From: Rhodospirillales bacterium
GTDB lineage: Bacteria > Pseudomonadota > Alphaproteobacteria > ATCC43930 > CGMCC-115725
Direction: 5' to 3'
Length of the DNA: 64,000 bases
Assembly: GCA_028288725.1 (NCBI GenBank)
Contig: JAQGIC010000037.1
Span: 18,223-82,222, forward strand
Program-made: the position numbers and the translations under genes
The notes under the pieces: model-generated
The model's input: the letters and a program-made list of their open reading frames with translations, nothing else
Told to the model about the DNA's origin: nothing
Databases searched by the model: none
Part shown: positions 18,085 through 26,271 of the stretch, piece by piece
Layout of the letters: each line of letters begins with the position of its first letter
How positions within the stretch are numbered: the first letter of the stretch is position 1

Positions 18085-18629
18085 AGTAGCGCAGGTGCAA
18101 GGGCGGGTCAAGCGCGCGGTCTCGTCGCACCGGCGCGGGCGGCGGGCCATCGTTCGTGATTCGGGGGGGAATTGGCGCACCCGACAGGATGCCCATCGGC
18201 CCACCGCTCAAGCCGCGCGGATACGACAGTGTCGAATTCGCCGGCACGTAATGCGACAGAAAATGAAAGATTTCATCGGATTTGTTATTTTAATTTTTAT
18301 GAACCTGTCCAATTGAAACTAACATCTTATTGTATGCGTGGAGAGCGGGGGCAAATTCCGTCTATATTCTATTAGTAATTGTCGGAAATACAATGGAACG
18401 ACGCAATATTTATACTGCAAGAAAACAATGCGGCGCTGATTTCACCGCTTCTCTTCGCGAGAAGGCGTGAGACCTGTGGTCGCATCCCGGGACGAAAGTC
18501 AAAATGTCCCATGGGCCGGGCAGGATTGGACCAAACATCATAACGTCACCGCTGTGATTACGCTGGCCGCACTATGGCGGCCGATCGTCTGGGCAGCCGG
18601 TTCCGAATAGGCGAACTGGGAAAGAACTG
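18085..18629. other. 545-bp gene-free region with AT-rich core
   Basis: No convincing coding frame is visible on either strand. The stretch 18240-18430 is markedly AT-rich against a GC-rich background (runs such as TTGTTATTTTAATTTTTATG) and holds several TATAAT-like sequences. It probably contains the promoters of the NRAMP gene (leftward) and the secreted-protein gene at 18630 (rightward), and may mark an old insertion or deletion boundary. Confidence 0.5.
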
Positions 18630-19202
18630 ATGACGAAGAGACGGCTCCTTCTGGGATGCGCCATGGTGGTTGCGTTCACCGCCATGGGCGGAACGCAGGC
18701 TTTGGCGGCGGGCGACGGCCAATCTTCGGCACCGAAAACCTTCAGCGTTTCGGTCAAAGGCTGGGTACCCGGGTTCGGGCGCGGCGAGCTTGAACCCTTC
18801 ATCGCAAAGGAGATGGATCAGGCGGCGGTCGCCGGCTGGCATTTCATCCCGGCGCCGGCCGACGCGGCGGCCGCACCCGACCGCGTCGAATGGCGATTCA
18901 AGCCGAACCGCTACGCAGGCGGACTGACCTATCGTCGTACGGGAATCGTGCGGCGGATTGACAGGATCTTCGGTAAGCATCGATTGGTCAGCGTCGAGGC
19001 CCGGCTTTATCGGAATGGCGAGTATGAGCTGCGCGAATCGGCGCAACCGACCATCCAGGGCGGCCCGCGCGATGCCGATCTCCAGAAGCAGATCATGGAC
19101 ATGACCCGGTCGCTCGAAAGCGCCTCCAACCCCGGTGTCGAGCCGAATTCTGATCCGCTGCCGGCCTCGAACGTCGCAGACCTGGTCATGCCTTCGCACT
19201 GA
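18630..19202 (+). CDS. secreted hypothetical protein
   Basis: A 190-aa protein with a clear Sec signal peptide (MTKRRLLLGCAMVVAFTAM, cleavage near ALAAG). The mature part has no membrane segment and no cysteine. Visible stretches include FSVSVKGWVPGFGRGELEPF, WRFKPNRYAGGLTYRR and VSVEARLYRNGEYELRES, which suggest a small beta-rich periplasmic domain. I recognise no family. The ATG at 18630 follows AAAGAACTG. It stands alone after a long AT-rich non-coding region and converges on a LysR gene 19 bp further on. Confidence 0.7.
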   Translation: MTKRRLLLGCAMVVAFTAMGGTQALAAGDGQSSAPKTFSVSVKGWVPGFGRGELEPFIAKEMDQAAVAGWHFIPAPADAAAAPDRVEWRFKPNRYAGGLTYRRTGIVRRIDRIFGKHRLVSVEARLYRNGEYELRESAQPTIQGGPRDADLQKQIMDMTRSLESASNPGVEPNSDPLPASNVADLVMPSH

Positions 19203-19221
19203 CGCGCCCGGGCCAGTCCGA

Positions 19222-20130
19222 TCACCCCGCTGTCTTCGCGACCCGTATCACCAGCTCGCGCAGCCAGCGGTGCGCGTGGACTCCGCTGACCCGGCGGTGC
19301 CACAGCATGGCGGTGGTCAGGTTCGGCGACGGAAACGGCAACGACAGGATCGTCAGCGACGCGAGCCGCGAGAACTCCCGCGCCGCCCGCTCGCTGATGA
19401 CGGCGATCATGTCCGATTGGAGCAGGGCCGCCCATGTGGCCAGCAGCGGTGCACGCAGCGCCACCCGCCGCGACAGGCCTTCGCGGGCGAGCGCTTCGTC
19501 GACGAACGCTATCCCTTCGCCCGAGGAGGTGATTACCAGGTGAGGCGCCGCGGCGAAAGTCGCCATGGTCAACGCTCCTTGTGCTTCCGCCGGATGTCCG
19601 CGACGCATGAGCACCACGAAGCGATCATGAAGCAGGCGGACGTCGCTGAAGCGGTCCCCCGGCGCCGCGGTCGCGCCGATCGCGAGCGCGAGGTCGCCGC
19701 GATCGAGCTGTTCGGCGAGATCCAGTGTCCCGCTCGGCCGGAAGTCCAGGACGACACCAGGTGCCTCGGCGGCAGCCGCGGCGGCGAGGGGGGCTGCCAG
19801 CACCAAGGCCGCGTGGTTGTTCACCGCAATCGCAAAACGCCGCTCGGCCGTCGCAGGCATAAAGGATGCTGCGCTATCGAGTGTCGTCCGTAACCGCTGA
19901 AGCGCCGCCCGAACGCCGTCCGCCAGGTTTTCCGCCTGAGGCGTCGGCGCCATGCCCTCGGGGGTGCGGATGAAGAGATCGTCCTGCAGCGCATGGCGAA
20001 GCCGGGTCAGCGCATGGCTCAGCGCCGGCTGGGCCATGTTGAGGCGGGCCGCCGCCTTGGTGACGCTCCGTTCCTGCATCACGGCGTCGAACACGACCAG
20101 AAGGTTGAGGTCAAGCGAGCGCAGGTTCAC
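19222..20130 (-). CDS. LysR-family regulator
   Basis: A 302-aa LysR-type regulator. The winged helix covers the first ~65 residues: SLDLNLLVVFDAVMQERSVT, KAAARLNMAQPALSHALTRL, then DDLFIRTPEGMAPTPQA, typical of the NodD/SyrM-like branch. The effector domain follows. The start is the GTG at 20130, which places the DNA-binding domain at the very N-terminus. The frame stays open for ~250 more codons upstream, but that part has no family-like sequence and lies antisense to another gene. It is divergent from the esterase-like gene at 20275 and probably controls it. Confidence 0.9.
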   Translation of the reverse strand: MNLRSLDLNLLVVFDAVMQERSVTKAAARLNMAQPALSHALTRLRHALQDDLFIRTPEGMAPTPQAENLADGVRAALQRLRTTLDSAASFMPATAERRFAIAVNNHAALVLAAPLAAAAAAEAPGVVLDFRPSGTLDLAEQLDRGDLALAIGATAAPGDRFSDVRLLHDRFVVLMRRGHPAEAQGALTMATFAAAPHLVITSSGEGIAFVDEALAREGLSRRVALRAPLLATWAALLQSDMIAVISERAAREFSRLASLTILSLPFPSPNLTTAMLWHRRVSGVHAHRWLRELVIRVAKTAG

Positions 20131-20183
20131 GTGACGACACTCCGGGCGCGAAAGGCGCCTGCGGCCGGACGATAGCACGGTTC

Positions 20184-20200
20184 TATGCCGGCCAGGCATA
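20184..20200. promoter_or_regulatory. palindrome in the lysR / esterase-like intergenic region
   Basis: TATGCC-GGCCA-GGCATA is a perfect 6-bp inverted repeat with a 5-bp centre. It lies in the 144-bp divergent intergenic region, 54 bp from the lysR start and 75 bp from the start of the opposite gene. It is a plausible binding site for the adjacent LysR protein. Confidence 0.4.
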
Positions 20201-20274
20201 TCGCAGTGCCGAGCATACATTGGAAGTCCCGCTGCCGCCGGTCCATCTTCGGGGCCTGCGGATGGAGGCGGGCG

Positions 20275-20943
20275 ATGGAATGCTGGCAGAAGACGACGCT
20301 CGGCTGGATCGGTGGGCGATCCGATCAGACGCGTCCGGAATTGCTGGTCGTCGTCCTGGCTGACGAAACGACCCCCGCTGGCGTCATGCGGGATGTGGTC
20401 ACGGCATGGTCCGCGACGCTGCCGCGGACACTCTTCCTGATTTTCGACCGCGTCGCCGACCGGTTCGGCATCGAATCCTGGCTGACGACAGCGCTTGAAG
20501 AGGCAGGCTTGCCGCCCAGCAGGCTGCTGCTCGTCGGCGTGAGAGACGCCGGGAGCTTTGGTCTGACGATCGCGCTCACGGCACGTCATGCCGGCTTCGC
20601 GGGCTTGCTGGCCTATGACGCAATCCTGGAGGGGATTGCAGATCAGGCCGGGCCGGCGTGGCGGCCCAAGATCCGCCTCATCGGCCGCAATGGCGAAGGC
20701 CGTTCCAACGATGATCTGTTTGCCCGCATGATCCACGAGCTGAGCGCGTTCGGACTGGACGTCCGGGGAACCCTGCTGCTCGATCCGGGGTGGACACCGT
20801 CGTCGATCAGGATCGGAGCGTCCTATCTGGCCGAGCTCTCGGCCGCGGCTCTGGGTGTTCCGCGTTCCGGCGGCGACAGCGGTTCCTCGACCCAATCGGG
20901 CTCGCGACAGCCGCCGAACATCGCCCCGGCGCGGCCTCGATGA
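20275..20943 (+). CDS. alpha/beta-hydrolase-like protein lacking the catalytic serine
   Basis: A 222-aa protein whose layout follows the phospholipase/carboxylesterase (dienelactone-hydrolase-like) fold. A core strand LLVVVLADETTPAG comes first. The nucleophile-elbow position is SRLLLVGVRDAGSFGLTIAL, where active members have G-F-S-Q-G. A late strand PKIRLIGRNGEG is followed by LLLDPGWTPSSI, where the catalytic histidine would be. Neither the serine nor the histidine is present, so it is probably not a hydrolase. The ATG at 20275 has an excellent GGAGG site. It is divergent from a LysR regulator and 133 bp before the RND operon, possibly its first gene. Confidence 0.6.
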   Translation: MECWQKTTLGWIGGRSDQTRPELLVVVLADETTPAGVMRDVVTAWSATLPRTLFLIFDRVADRFGIESWLTTALEEAGLPPSRLLLVGVRDAGSFGLTIALTARHAGFAGLLAYDAILEGIADQAGPAWRPKIRLIGRNGEGRSNDDLFARMIHELSAFGLDVRGTLLLDPGWTPSSIRIGASYLAELSAAALGVPRSGGDSGSSTQSGSRQPPNIAPARPR

Positions 20944-21076
20944 TCAAACCGCTCCCGAACTCTGGACTGTCCCGTCTGTGCGCCCTCGCGGCGGCCCGGT
21001 CGATGCGGCGGTCGGCAGTCCATGGGCTTGCCGGCATGAAACGACGGCCCTCGGGGCCATTGCCCAGGAGCCTCCC

Positions 21077-24000
21077 ATGATCCGTATCGTCAAGATCGCG
21101 CTCCACCGTCCTTACACGTTCGTCGTGATGGCGGTGCTAATCCTCATCTTCGGCACGGTTTCGGCGTTGCGGACGCCGACCGACATCTTCCCGAACATCG
21201 ACATTCCGGTGATCAGCGTCGTCTTCTCCTATAACGGCCTACCGCCGGACGACATGTCGGGGCGAATCGTCTCGTTCTATGAACGTGCGCTCAGCCAGAC
21301 GGTCAACGATATCGAGCATGTCGAATCCCAGTCGATCCCGAACTACGGCGTCGTCAAGATTTTCTTTCAGCCGACCGTCAACATCAACGCGGCCTTGGCT
21401 CAGGTCACCAGTCTGTCCCAGACCGTGTTGAAACAGATGCCGGCCGGTATCACGCCTCCATTGATCCTCAGCTTCAACGCATCAAGCGTGCCGGTCCTCC
21501 AACTCGCTCTCTCCAGCGAGACGCTCTCCGAGACCAAGCTCTACGATTACGGGACGAGCTTCATCCGGCCGCAGCTGACGTCGGTTCCGGGCGCCGCCAT
21601 CCCTCTGCCCTATGGCGGCAAGGTTCGCCAAGTCCAGGCCGATCTCAACCAGCAGGCGCTGCACAGCTACGGCATTTCGGCGAACGACGTGGTCGGCGCC
21701 CTGTCGCTTCAGAACCTGATCACACCGGTCGGCACCCAAAAGATCGGCAAGCGCGAATACACGGTCAATCTGAACGACTCGCCCAAGGAGATCGAGGCCT
21801 TCAACAATCTTCCGATCAAGAAGGTCAACGGTACGATCGTCTATATGCGCGACGTCGCCTATGTGCATGACGGCAGTCCGCCGCAAACCAGCGTCGTCCA
21901 CGTCAACGGCAAGAGCGCCGTACTGCTGGGCGTCGTGAAATCCGGCTCGGCTTCGACGCTCGATATCATCTCGGGCATCAAAAAATTACTGCCCCATGTC
22001 GCCGAGGGCCTGCCGGCAAGCCTGCATCTGACCGCCGTCGGCGATCAGTCGGGTTACGTGACCAGCGCCGTGTCCGACGTCATCCGCGAGGGCCTTATTG
22101 CCGGCGCGTTGACCGCCATGATGATCCTGCTGTTCCTCGGCAGCTGGCGATCGACCTTGATCATCACCGTCTCGATCCCACTCGCCGTCCTGTCGGCCGT
22201 TACAGCTCTTTCCGTGCTGGGCGAGACGATCAACGTCATGACGCTGGGCGGCCTTGCGCTTGCTGTCGGCATTCTGGTCGACGATGCGACGGTGACGATT
22301 GAGAACATCAACCGCCATCTGGAACTGGGCGACGAGCTCGAAACCGCGATCGTGAGCGGCGCGCGTCAGATCATCGTGCCGGCCACCGTCTCGCTGTTCT
22401 GCATCTGCATCGCGTTCCTGCCGATGTTCGGCCTGGGCGGCGTCGCGGGCTATCTGTTCCGTCCGCTCGCGGAAGCGGTCATCTTCTCCCTGATCGCCTC
22501 CTACGCCCTGACTTACACACTGGTGCCGACGATGGCGCATTTTCTCCTGCGCCATCAGGTCCATCAGCCGGCGGGCCGGAGCCGCAATCCCTTGGTTCGG
22601 TTCCAGCAGGGATTCGAACGCCGCTTCGAGCGGGTGCGTGCGGGTTATGAAAGCCTTCTGCAACTGGCTTTGCAGAACCGCGGCAAGATGATCGCCGGCG
22701 TGCTGGGCGTCAGCCTGCTCTCTCTGGGGCTCACCCCGGTTCTGGGCGAGAATTTCTTCCCTGCCGTCGATGGAGGTCAGATCAAGCTCCATGTCCGTGC
22801 GGCGACCGGAACCCGGATCGAAGAAACCACCAAGCTGTCGGACGAGGTAAGCGCACTGATCCAAAAGGTCATTCCGGCCGATGAGATCGACGGCGTGGTG
22901 GTCAACGCAGGCATCACCGCCAGCGGCATCAACACCGCCTACAACAACTCGGGCACGATCGGCGTGGAAGATGCCGATGTCCTGGTCAGCCTCAAACCGA
23001 ACCATGCGCCGACCGACGGTTACATCAAGACCTTGCGCGAGCAGCTGCCCCTCCGGTTTCCCGGCAACACCTTCTCCTTCCTGCCGGCCGATATCGTCGG
23101 CCAGGTCCTGAATTTCGGCGCGCCCGCCCCAATCGATCTGCAACTCGTCGGGAACGATATCCAGGCGAATCGGAAATACGCCGACGACCTTCTGGCGAGA
23201 GTCCGTCGCGTTCCCGGCATCGCCGATGCGCGGATCCAGCAGGCCTTCGATCAACCGACCTTGAACGTCAATTTCGACCGATCTCTCGGAGACCTGGTCG
23301 GTCTCAACGAGCGGGACGCGGCGACGACTCTGCTCGACACGCTTTCAGGTAGCTCGCAGACCGCGCCGACCTATTGGCTCAACCGCAAGACCGGCGTGTC
23401 CTATGCGGTCTCGATCCAGACACCGCCGCGCGACCTCACGAGCATGAGCGGTCTTCAGAACGTGCCGCTGACCGCCGGCACCAGTGCGGACAGCAGCTCG
23501 CAATTGCTGGGCGGGCTGGCGACGATCGATCGGGAGCCCAGCGACGCCATCGTCTCGCACTACAATGTCAGGACCGCCATCGATATTTACGCAACGACCC
23601 AGGGCCGCGATCTGGGCGCCGTCGCTGCTGACATCCGCCAGATCATGCGGGACACGGCCCACGATCTGCCGCGGGGTGCCGATCTCGACCTGCGCGGGCA
23701 AATCGCGACGATGGCGAGCGCCTACCAGCAGCTGTTTACCGGCCTCGCCTTCGCGATCGTGCTGATCTACCTGCTGATCGTGGTTAATTTCCAGTCCTGG
23801 CTTGACCCGTTCGTCATCATCATGGCCCTGCCGAGCGCTCTTGCGGGCATCGTCTGGATGCTGTTCACGACCGGCACGACGCTGTCCGTTCCGGCCTTGA
23901 CCGGCGCCATCATGTGTATGGGGGTCGCGACCGCGAACAGCGTGCTGGTGATCAGTTTCGCACGCGAACGGCTTGCCGCCGGCGCCGATGCGGTCACAGC

Positions 24001-24253
24001 GGCGCTCGAGGCGGGTGCCACCCGTTTCCGCCCCGTGCTGATGACGGCCCTGGCGATGATAATCGGCATGCTGCCGATGGCGATCGAGCCGGGCCAGAAC
24101 GCGCCGCTCGGCCGCGCCGTGATCGGGGGCCTGCTGTTCGCGAGCTGTGCGACCCTTCTCTTCGTGCCCGTCCTCTTCAGCCTTGTCCATTCCCGCGATC
24201 GCAAGCCGCCGCAGACGCTGGCGCCCGCCAATGGAGCCTCGACCCATGGCTGA
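21077..24253 (+). CDS. RND efflux permease (HAE1-like clade)
   Basis: A 1058-aa inner-membrane RND permease driven by the proton gradient. It starts MIRIVKIALHRPYTFVVMAV and has two periplasmic porter loops and about 12 membrane helices. Helix 4 carries the proton-relay pair in LAVGILVDDATVTIENI. Helix 10 reads GVATANSVLVISFARE, so the relay lysine of AcrB-type pumps (GKNAILIV) is replaced by alanine. The end GQNAPLGRAVIGGL is usual for this clade. The ATG at 21077 follows AGGAG. The adaptor gene overlaps its end by 8 nt; no outer-membrane channel is encoded with them. Confidence 0.9.
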   Translation: MIRIVKIALHRPYTFVVMAVLILIFGTVSALRTPTDIFPNIDIPVISVVFSYNGLPPDDMSGRIVSFYERALSQTVNDIEHVESQSIPNYGVVKIFFQPTVNINAALAQVTSLSQTVLKQMPAGITPPLILSFNASSVPVLQLALSSETLSETKLYDYGTSFIRPQLTSVPGAAIPLPYGGKVRQVQADLNQQALHSYGISANDVVGALSLQNLITPVGTQKIGKREYTVNLNDSPKEIEAFNNLPIKKVNGTIVYMRDVAYVHDGSPPQTSVVHVNGKSAVLLGVVKSGSASTLDIISGIKKLLPHVAEGLPASLHLTAVGDQSGYVTSAVSDVIREGLIAGALTAMMILLFLGSWRSTLIITVSIPLAVLSAVTALSVLGETINVMTLGGLALAVGILVDDATVTIENINRHLELGDELETAIVSGARQIIVPATVSLFCICIAFLPMFGLGGVAGYLFRPLAEAVIFSLIASYALTYTLVPTMAHFLLRHQVHQPAGRSRNPLVRFQQGFERRFERVRAGYESLLQLALQNRGKMIAGVLGVSLLSLGLTPVLGENFFPAVDGGQIKLHVRAATGTRIEETTKLSDEVSALIQKVIPADEIDGVVVNAGITASGINTAYNNSGTIGVEDADVLVSLKPNHAPTDGYIKTLREQLPLRFPGNTFSFLPADIVGQVLNFGAPAPIDLQLVGNDIQANRKYADDLLARVRRVPGIADARIQQAFDQPTLNVNFDRSLGDLVGLNERDAATTLLDTLSGSSQTAPTYWLNRKTGVSYAVSIQTPPRDLTSMSGLQNVPLTAGTSADSSSQLLGGLATIDREPSDAIVSHYNVRTAIDIYATTQGRDLGAVAADIRQIMRDTAHDLPRGADLDLRGQIATMASAYQQLFTGLAFAIVLIYLLIVVNFQSWLDPFVIIMALPSALAGIVWMLFTTGTTLSVPALTGAIMCMGVATANSVLVISFARERLAAGADAVTAALEAGATRFRPVLMTALAMIIGMLPMAIEPGQNAPLGRAVIGGLLFASCATLLFVPVLFSLVHSRDRKPPQTLAPANGASTHG

Positions 24254-25478
24254 TCTAATTCATCGCCCGCGGGAAGAGCCCATTTCCGCAAAGATCATCG
24301 ACACGCGCCAGCCCCACCGCCTTCGAGTGGTGGGCGGACTGGTTATCATCCTCGCCGGGGCGGTCGTCGCTATCGGTCTCTACGAGCGCGCAGATTCCAA
24401 GTCCGCGCTCGTCCGGTGGACCGACCAGCAAGCCGTCCCGACCGTGATGCTTGCCAAGATCGACACGGGCGCCGCCGTCCGGCCCTTGTCGCTTCCCGGA
24501 GCGATCCAGGCCGACAACAGCGCCGCCCTCTATGCTCGTGTCAGCGGCTATCTTCGAAGCTGGAGCTCGGATATCGGCGCTCACGTCGCGGCCGGCCAAG
24601 TTCTGGCGACGATCGACACGCCGGATCTCGACCAGCAGCTGGATCAAGGCAAGGCCGATCTCGCCAGTGCCGAGGCCGCCGAACAGCTTGCGGACCTGAC
24701 CGCCAAGCGGTGGCAAACGCTCGTGGCCTCGCAGTCGGTGGCGCAGCAGGCCGTCGACGAGAAGATTGGGGATGCGGTGGCCAAGAAAGCGGTCGCCGAG
24801 GCCGCCCGGGCCAATGTGCGGCGGCTGGAAGCGCTTGCAAGCTTCAAGCAAATCGTGGCGCCGTTTGACGGGGTCATCACCGCCCGCAAAACCGACATCG
24901 GCGCCCTGATCAATGCGGGCAGCGGCGGCACCACGCAGCAGCTGTTCGAAATCGCGGACCTGCGTAAGGTCCGGATCTACGTTCAGGTGCCGCAGGCCTT
25001 CACCGCCGACCTTCGCCCGGGGCTGAAGGCGACGTTCGACCTGCCGCAATATCCTGGCCAGCAATTCGACGCGACGCTGGTCAGCACCTCCCAGGCGGTC
25101 GCGCTCAATTCCCGCAGCATGCAGGTCGAACTCCAGGCCGACAACGCCACCGGCAAGCTATCGGCGGGTGCCTATTGCGACGTGCATTTCCAGGTGCCGA
25201 ACGATCCGAGCGTCCTGCGTCTGCCGGCGACGGCACTGGTGCCCAACAGCCAAGGGGTCGACGTTGCCGTCGTGGGCGCCGACGACAAGGTGGCCCTGAC
25301 CCCGGTCAAACTCGGGCGGGATTTCGGTGAAAACGTCGAGGTGGTCAGCGGATTGCGGGCCACAGACCGCGTCATCGACAGCCCGTCCCAAACGATCCGG
25401 ACCGGCGATCCGGTTCGGATCGTTTCAACGACCGCTTCAAGCGAGACCGAAGGCCCGCCGCAAGGGAAGGGGAGATAG
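24246..25478 (+). CDS. RND periplasmic adaptor (membrane fusion protein)
   Basis: A 410-aa adaptor joining the RND permease to an outer-membrane channel. One N-terminal membrane helix (VVGGLVIILAGAVVAIGLY) anchors it. The first half of the lipoyl domain is LYARVSGYLRSWSSDIG, followed by an alpha-hairpin (ASAEAAEQLADLTAKRWQTL) and the second lipoyl half IVAPFDGVITARKTDIGALI. Beta-barrel and membrane-proximal domains complete it (LRLPATALVPNSQG). The ATG at 24246 lies inside the last codons of the permease gene, so the two are translationally coupled. The long non-helical N-terminal tail before the helix is slightly unusual. Confidence 0.92.
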   Translation: MADLIHRPREEPISAKIIDTRQPHRLRVVGGLVIILAGAVVAIGLYERADSKSALVRWTDQQAVPTVMLAKIDTGAAVRPLSLPGAIQADNSAALYARVSGYLRSWSSDIGAHVAAGQVLATIDTPDLDQQLDQGKADLASAEAAEQLADLTAKRWQTLVASQSVAQQAVDEKIGDAVAKKAVAEAARANVRRLEALASFKQIVAPFDGVITARKTDIGALINAGSGGTTQQLFEIADLRKVRIYVQVPQAFTADLRPGLKATFDLPQYPGQQFDATLVSTSQAVALNSRSMQVELQADNATGKLSAGAYCDVHFQVPNDPSVLRLPATALVPNSQGVDVAVVGADDKVALTPVKLGRDFGENVEVVSGLRATDRVIDSPSQTIRTGDPVRIVSTTASSETEGPPQGKGR

Positions 25479-25532
25479 CCCATGTCGCCCCAACGCCTCA
25501 GCACCCATCTTCCGAAGAAAGGATCGAACACG

Positions 25533-26024
25533 ATGATACGCCATGCCATTTTGAGCCTTGCGGCTGGGGCGACCACCCTCGCACTCGTCGGATATGCCAG
25601 TTCCCGCGCGGCGACGCCCGTGGACAATTCGCCCGTTTATCGGCCGGTCACGAGCGATCTCATGAACGAGGTCATTCAGCCACGGCATATCAAGCTATGG
25701 CTCGCCGGCAAGGCTGGAAACTGGACCTTCGCGGAATACGAGCGCCACAATCTGCAGGGCGCCTTCAACCGCATGGCCATCGCAATCCCCACCTATAAGG
25801 GAACGCAAGTGACTGACATGCTTGACGCCTTCGTCAAGCAGCCGTTTGCAGACCTGGACTCGGCGATCAAGGCGAAGGACCAAGTCGCGTTCACCAAGGC
25901 CTACGGTGCGCTGACCGACGGCTGCAACAGCTGTCATCTGAGCACGGATCACGCCATGGCCGTCATCAAGACGCCGAACGCGGCCGCATTCCCGGACCAG
26001 GAGTTCGCTCCGCCGAAGCCATAG
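25533..26024 (+). CDS. small periplasmic c-type cytochrome-like protein
   Basis: A 163-aa exported protein with a Sec signal peptide (MIRHAILSLAAGATTLALVG). A single heme c attachment motif CNSCH appears near residue 131, followed by LSTDHAMAVIKTPNAAAFP. An RHIKLWLAGKAGNWTFAEYE segment precedes it, and the fold looks mostly helical, reminiscent of cytochrome c'-like proteins in which the motif is C-terminal. The ATG at 25533 follows AAAGGA; an upstream in-frame ATG at 25482 would add 17 residues. It lies 54 nt after the adaptor gene and is probably in its operon. An electron-transfer or small-molecule-binding role beside an RND pump is unexplained. Confidence 0.75.
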   Translation: MIRHAILSLAAGATTLALVGYASSRAATPVDNSPVYRPVTSDLMNEVIQPRHIKLWLAGKAGNWTFAEYERHNLQGAFNRMAIAIPTYKGTQVTDMLDAFVKQPFADLDSAIKAKDQVAFTKAYGALTDGCNSCHLSTDHAMAVIKTPNAAAFPDQEFAPPKP

Positions 26025-26271
26025 GCGCGGGTGGCTCCGAAAACGCGCGGCGAATGGTCGCTCTGAAGAGGGCTTCGCCCTGCTTGGACCGCCTCGATTG
26101 CCGATGGGCGTGGCTGTCCGTCAGGCGGCGCCTTCCAGGCCGGCGATTTCACCCAGGTCGGCGCCGGAGCCAAGCCAGTTCGATTCCCCTTGAGATGTCG
26201 GTGGTATTGTCTATGTGTTCAGCTGAATATGGCGCAACGCGTGCCTTTGACAGGAATTTCGGGAGGGCGCC

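Noticed and set aside
20131..20895. N-terminal extension of the second LysR protein by about 255 codons
   Set aside because: The DNA-binding domain begins at the GTG at 20130. The upstream part is low-complexity and antisense to a gene with an excellent ribosome site.
26025..26271. Possible short genes between the cytochrome gene and fdnG
   Set aside because: Only frames without a ribosome site or recognisable protein pattern; more likely the fdn promoter region.
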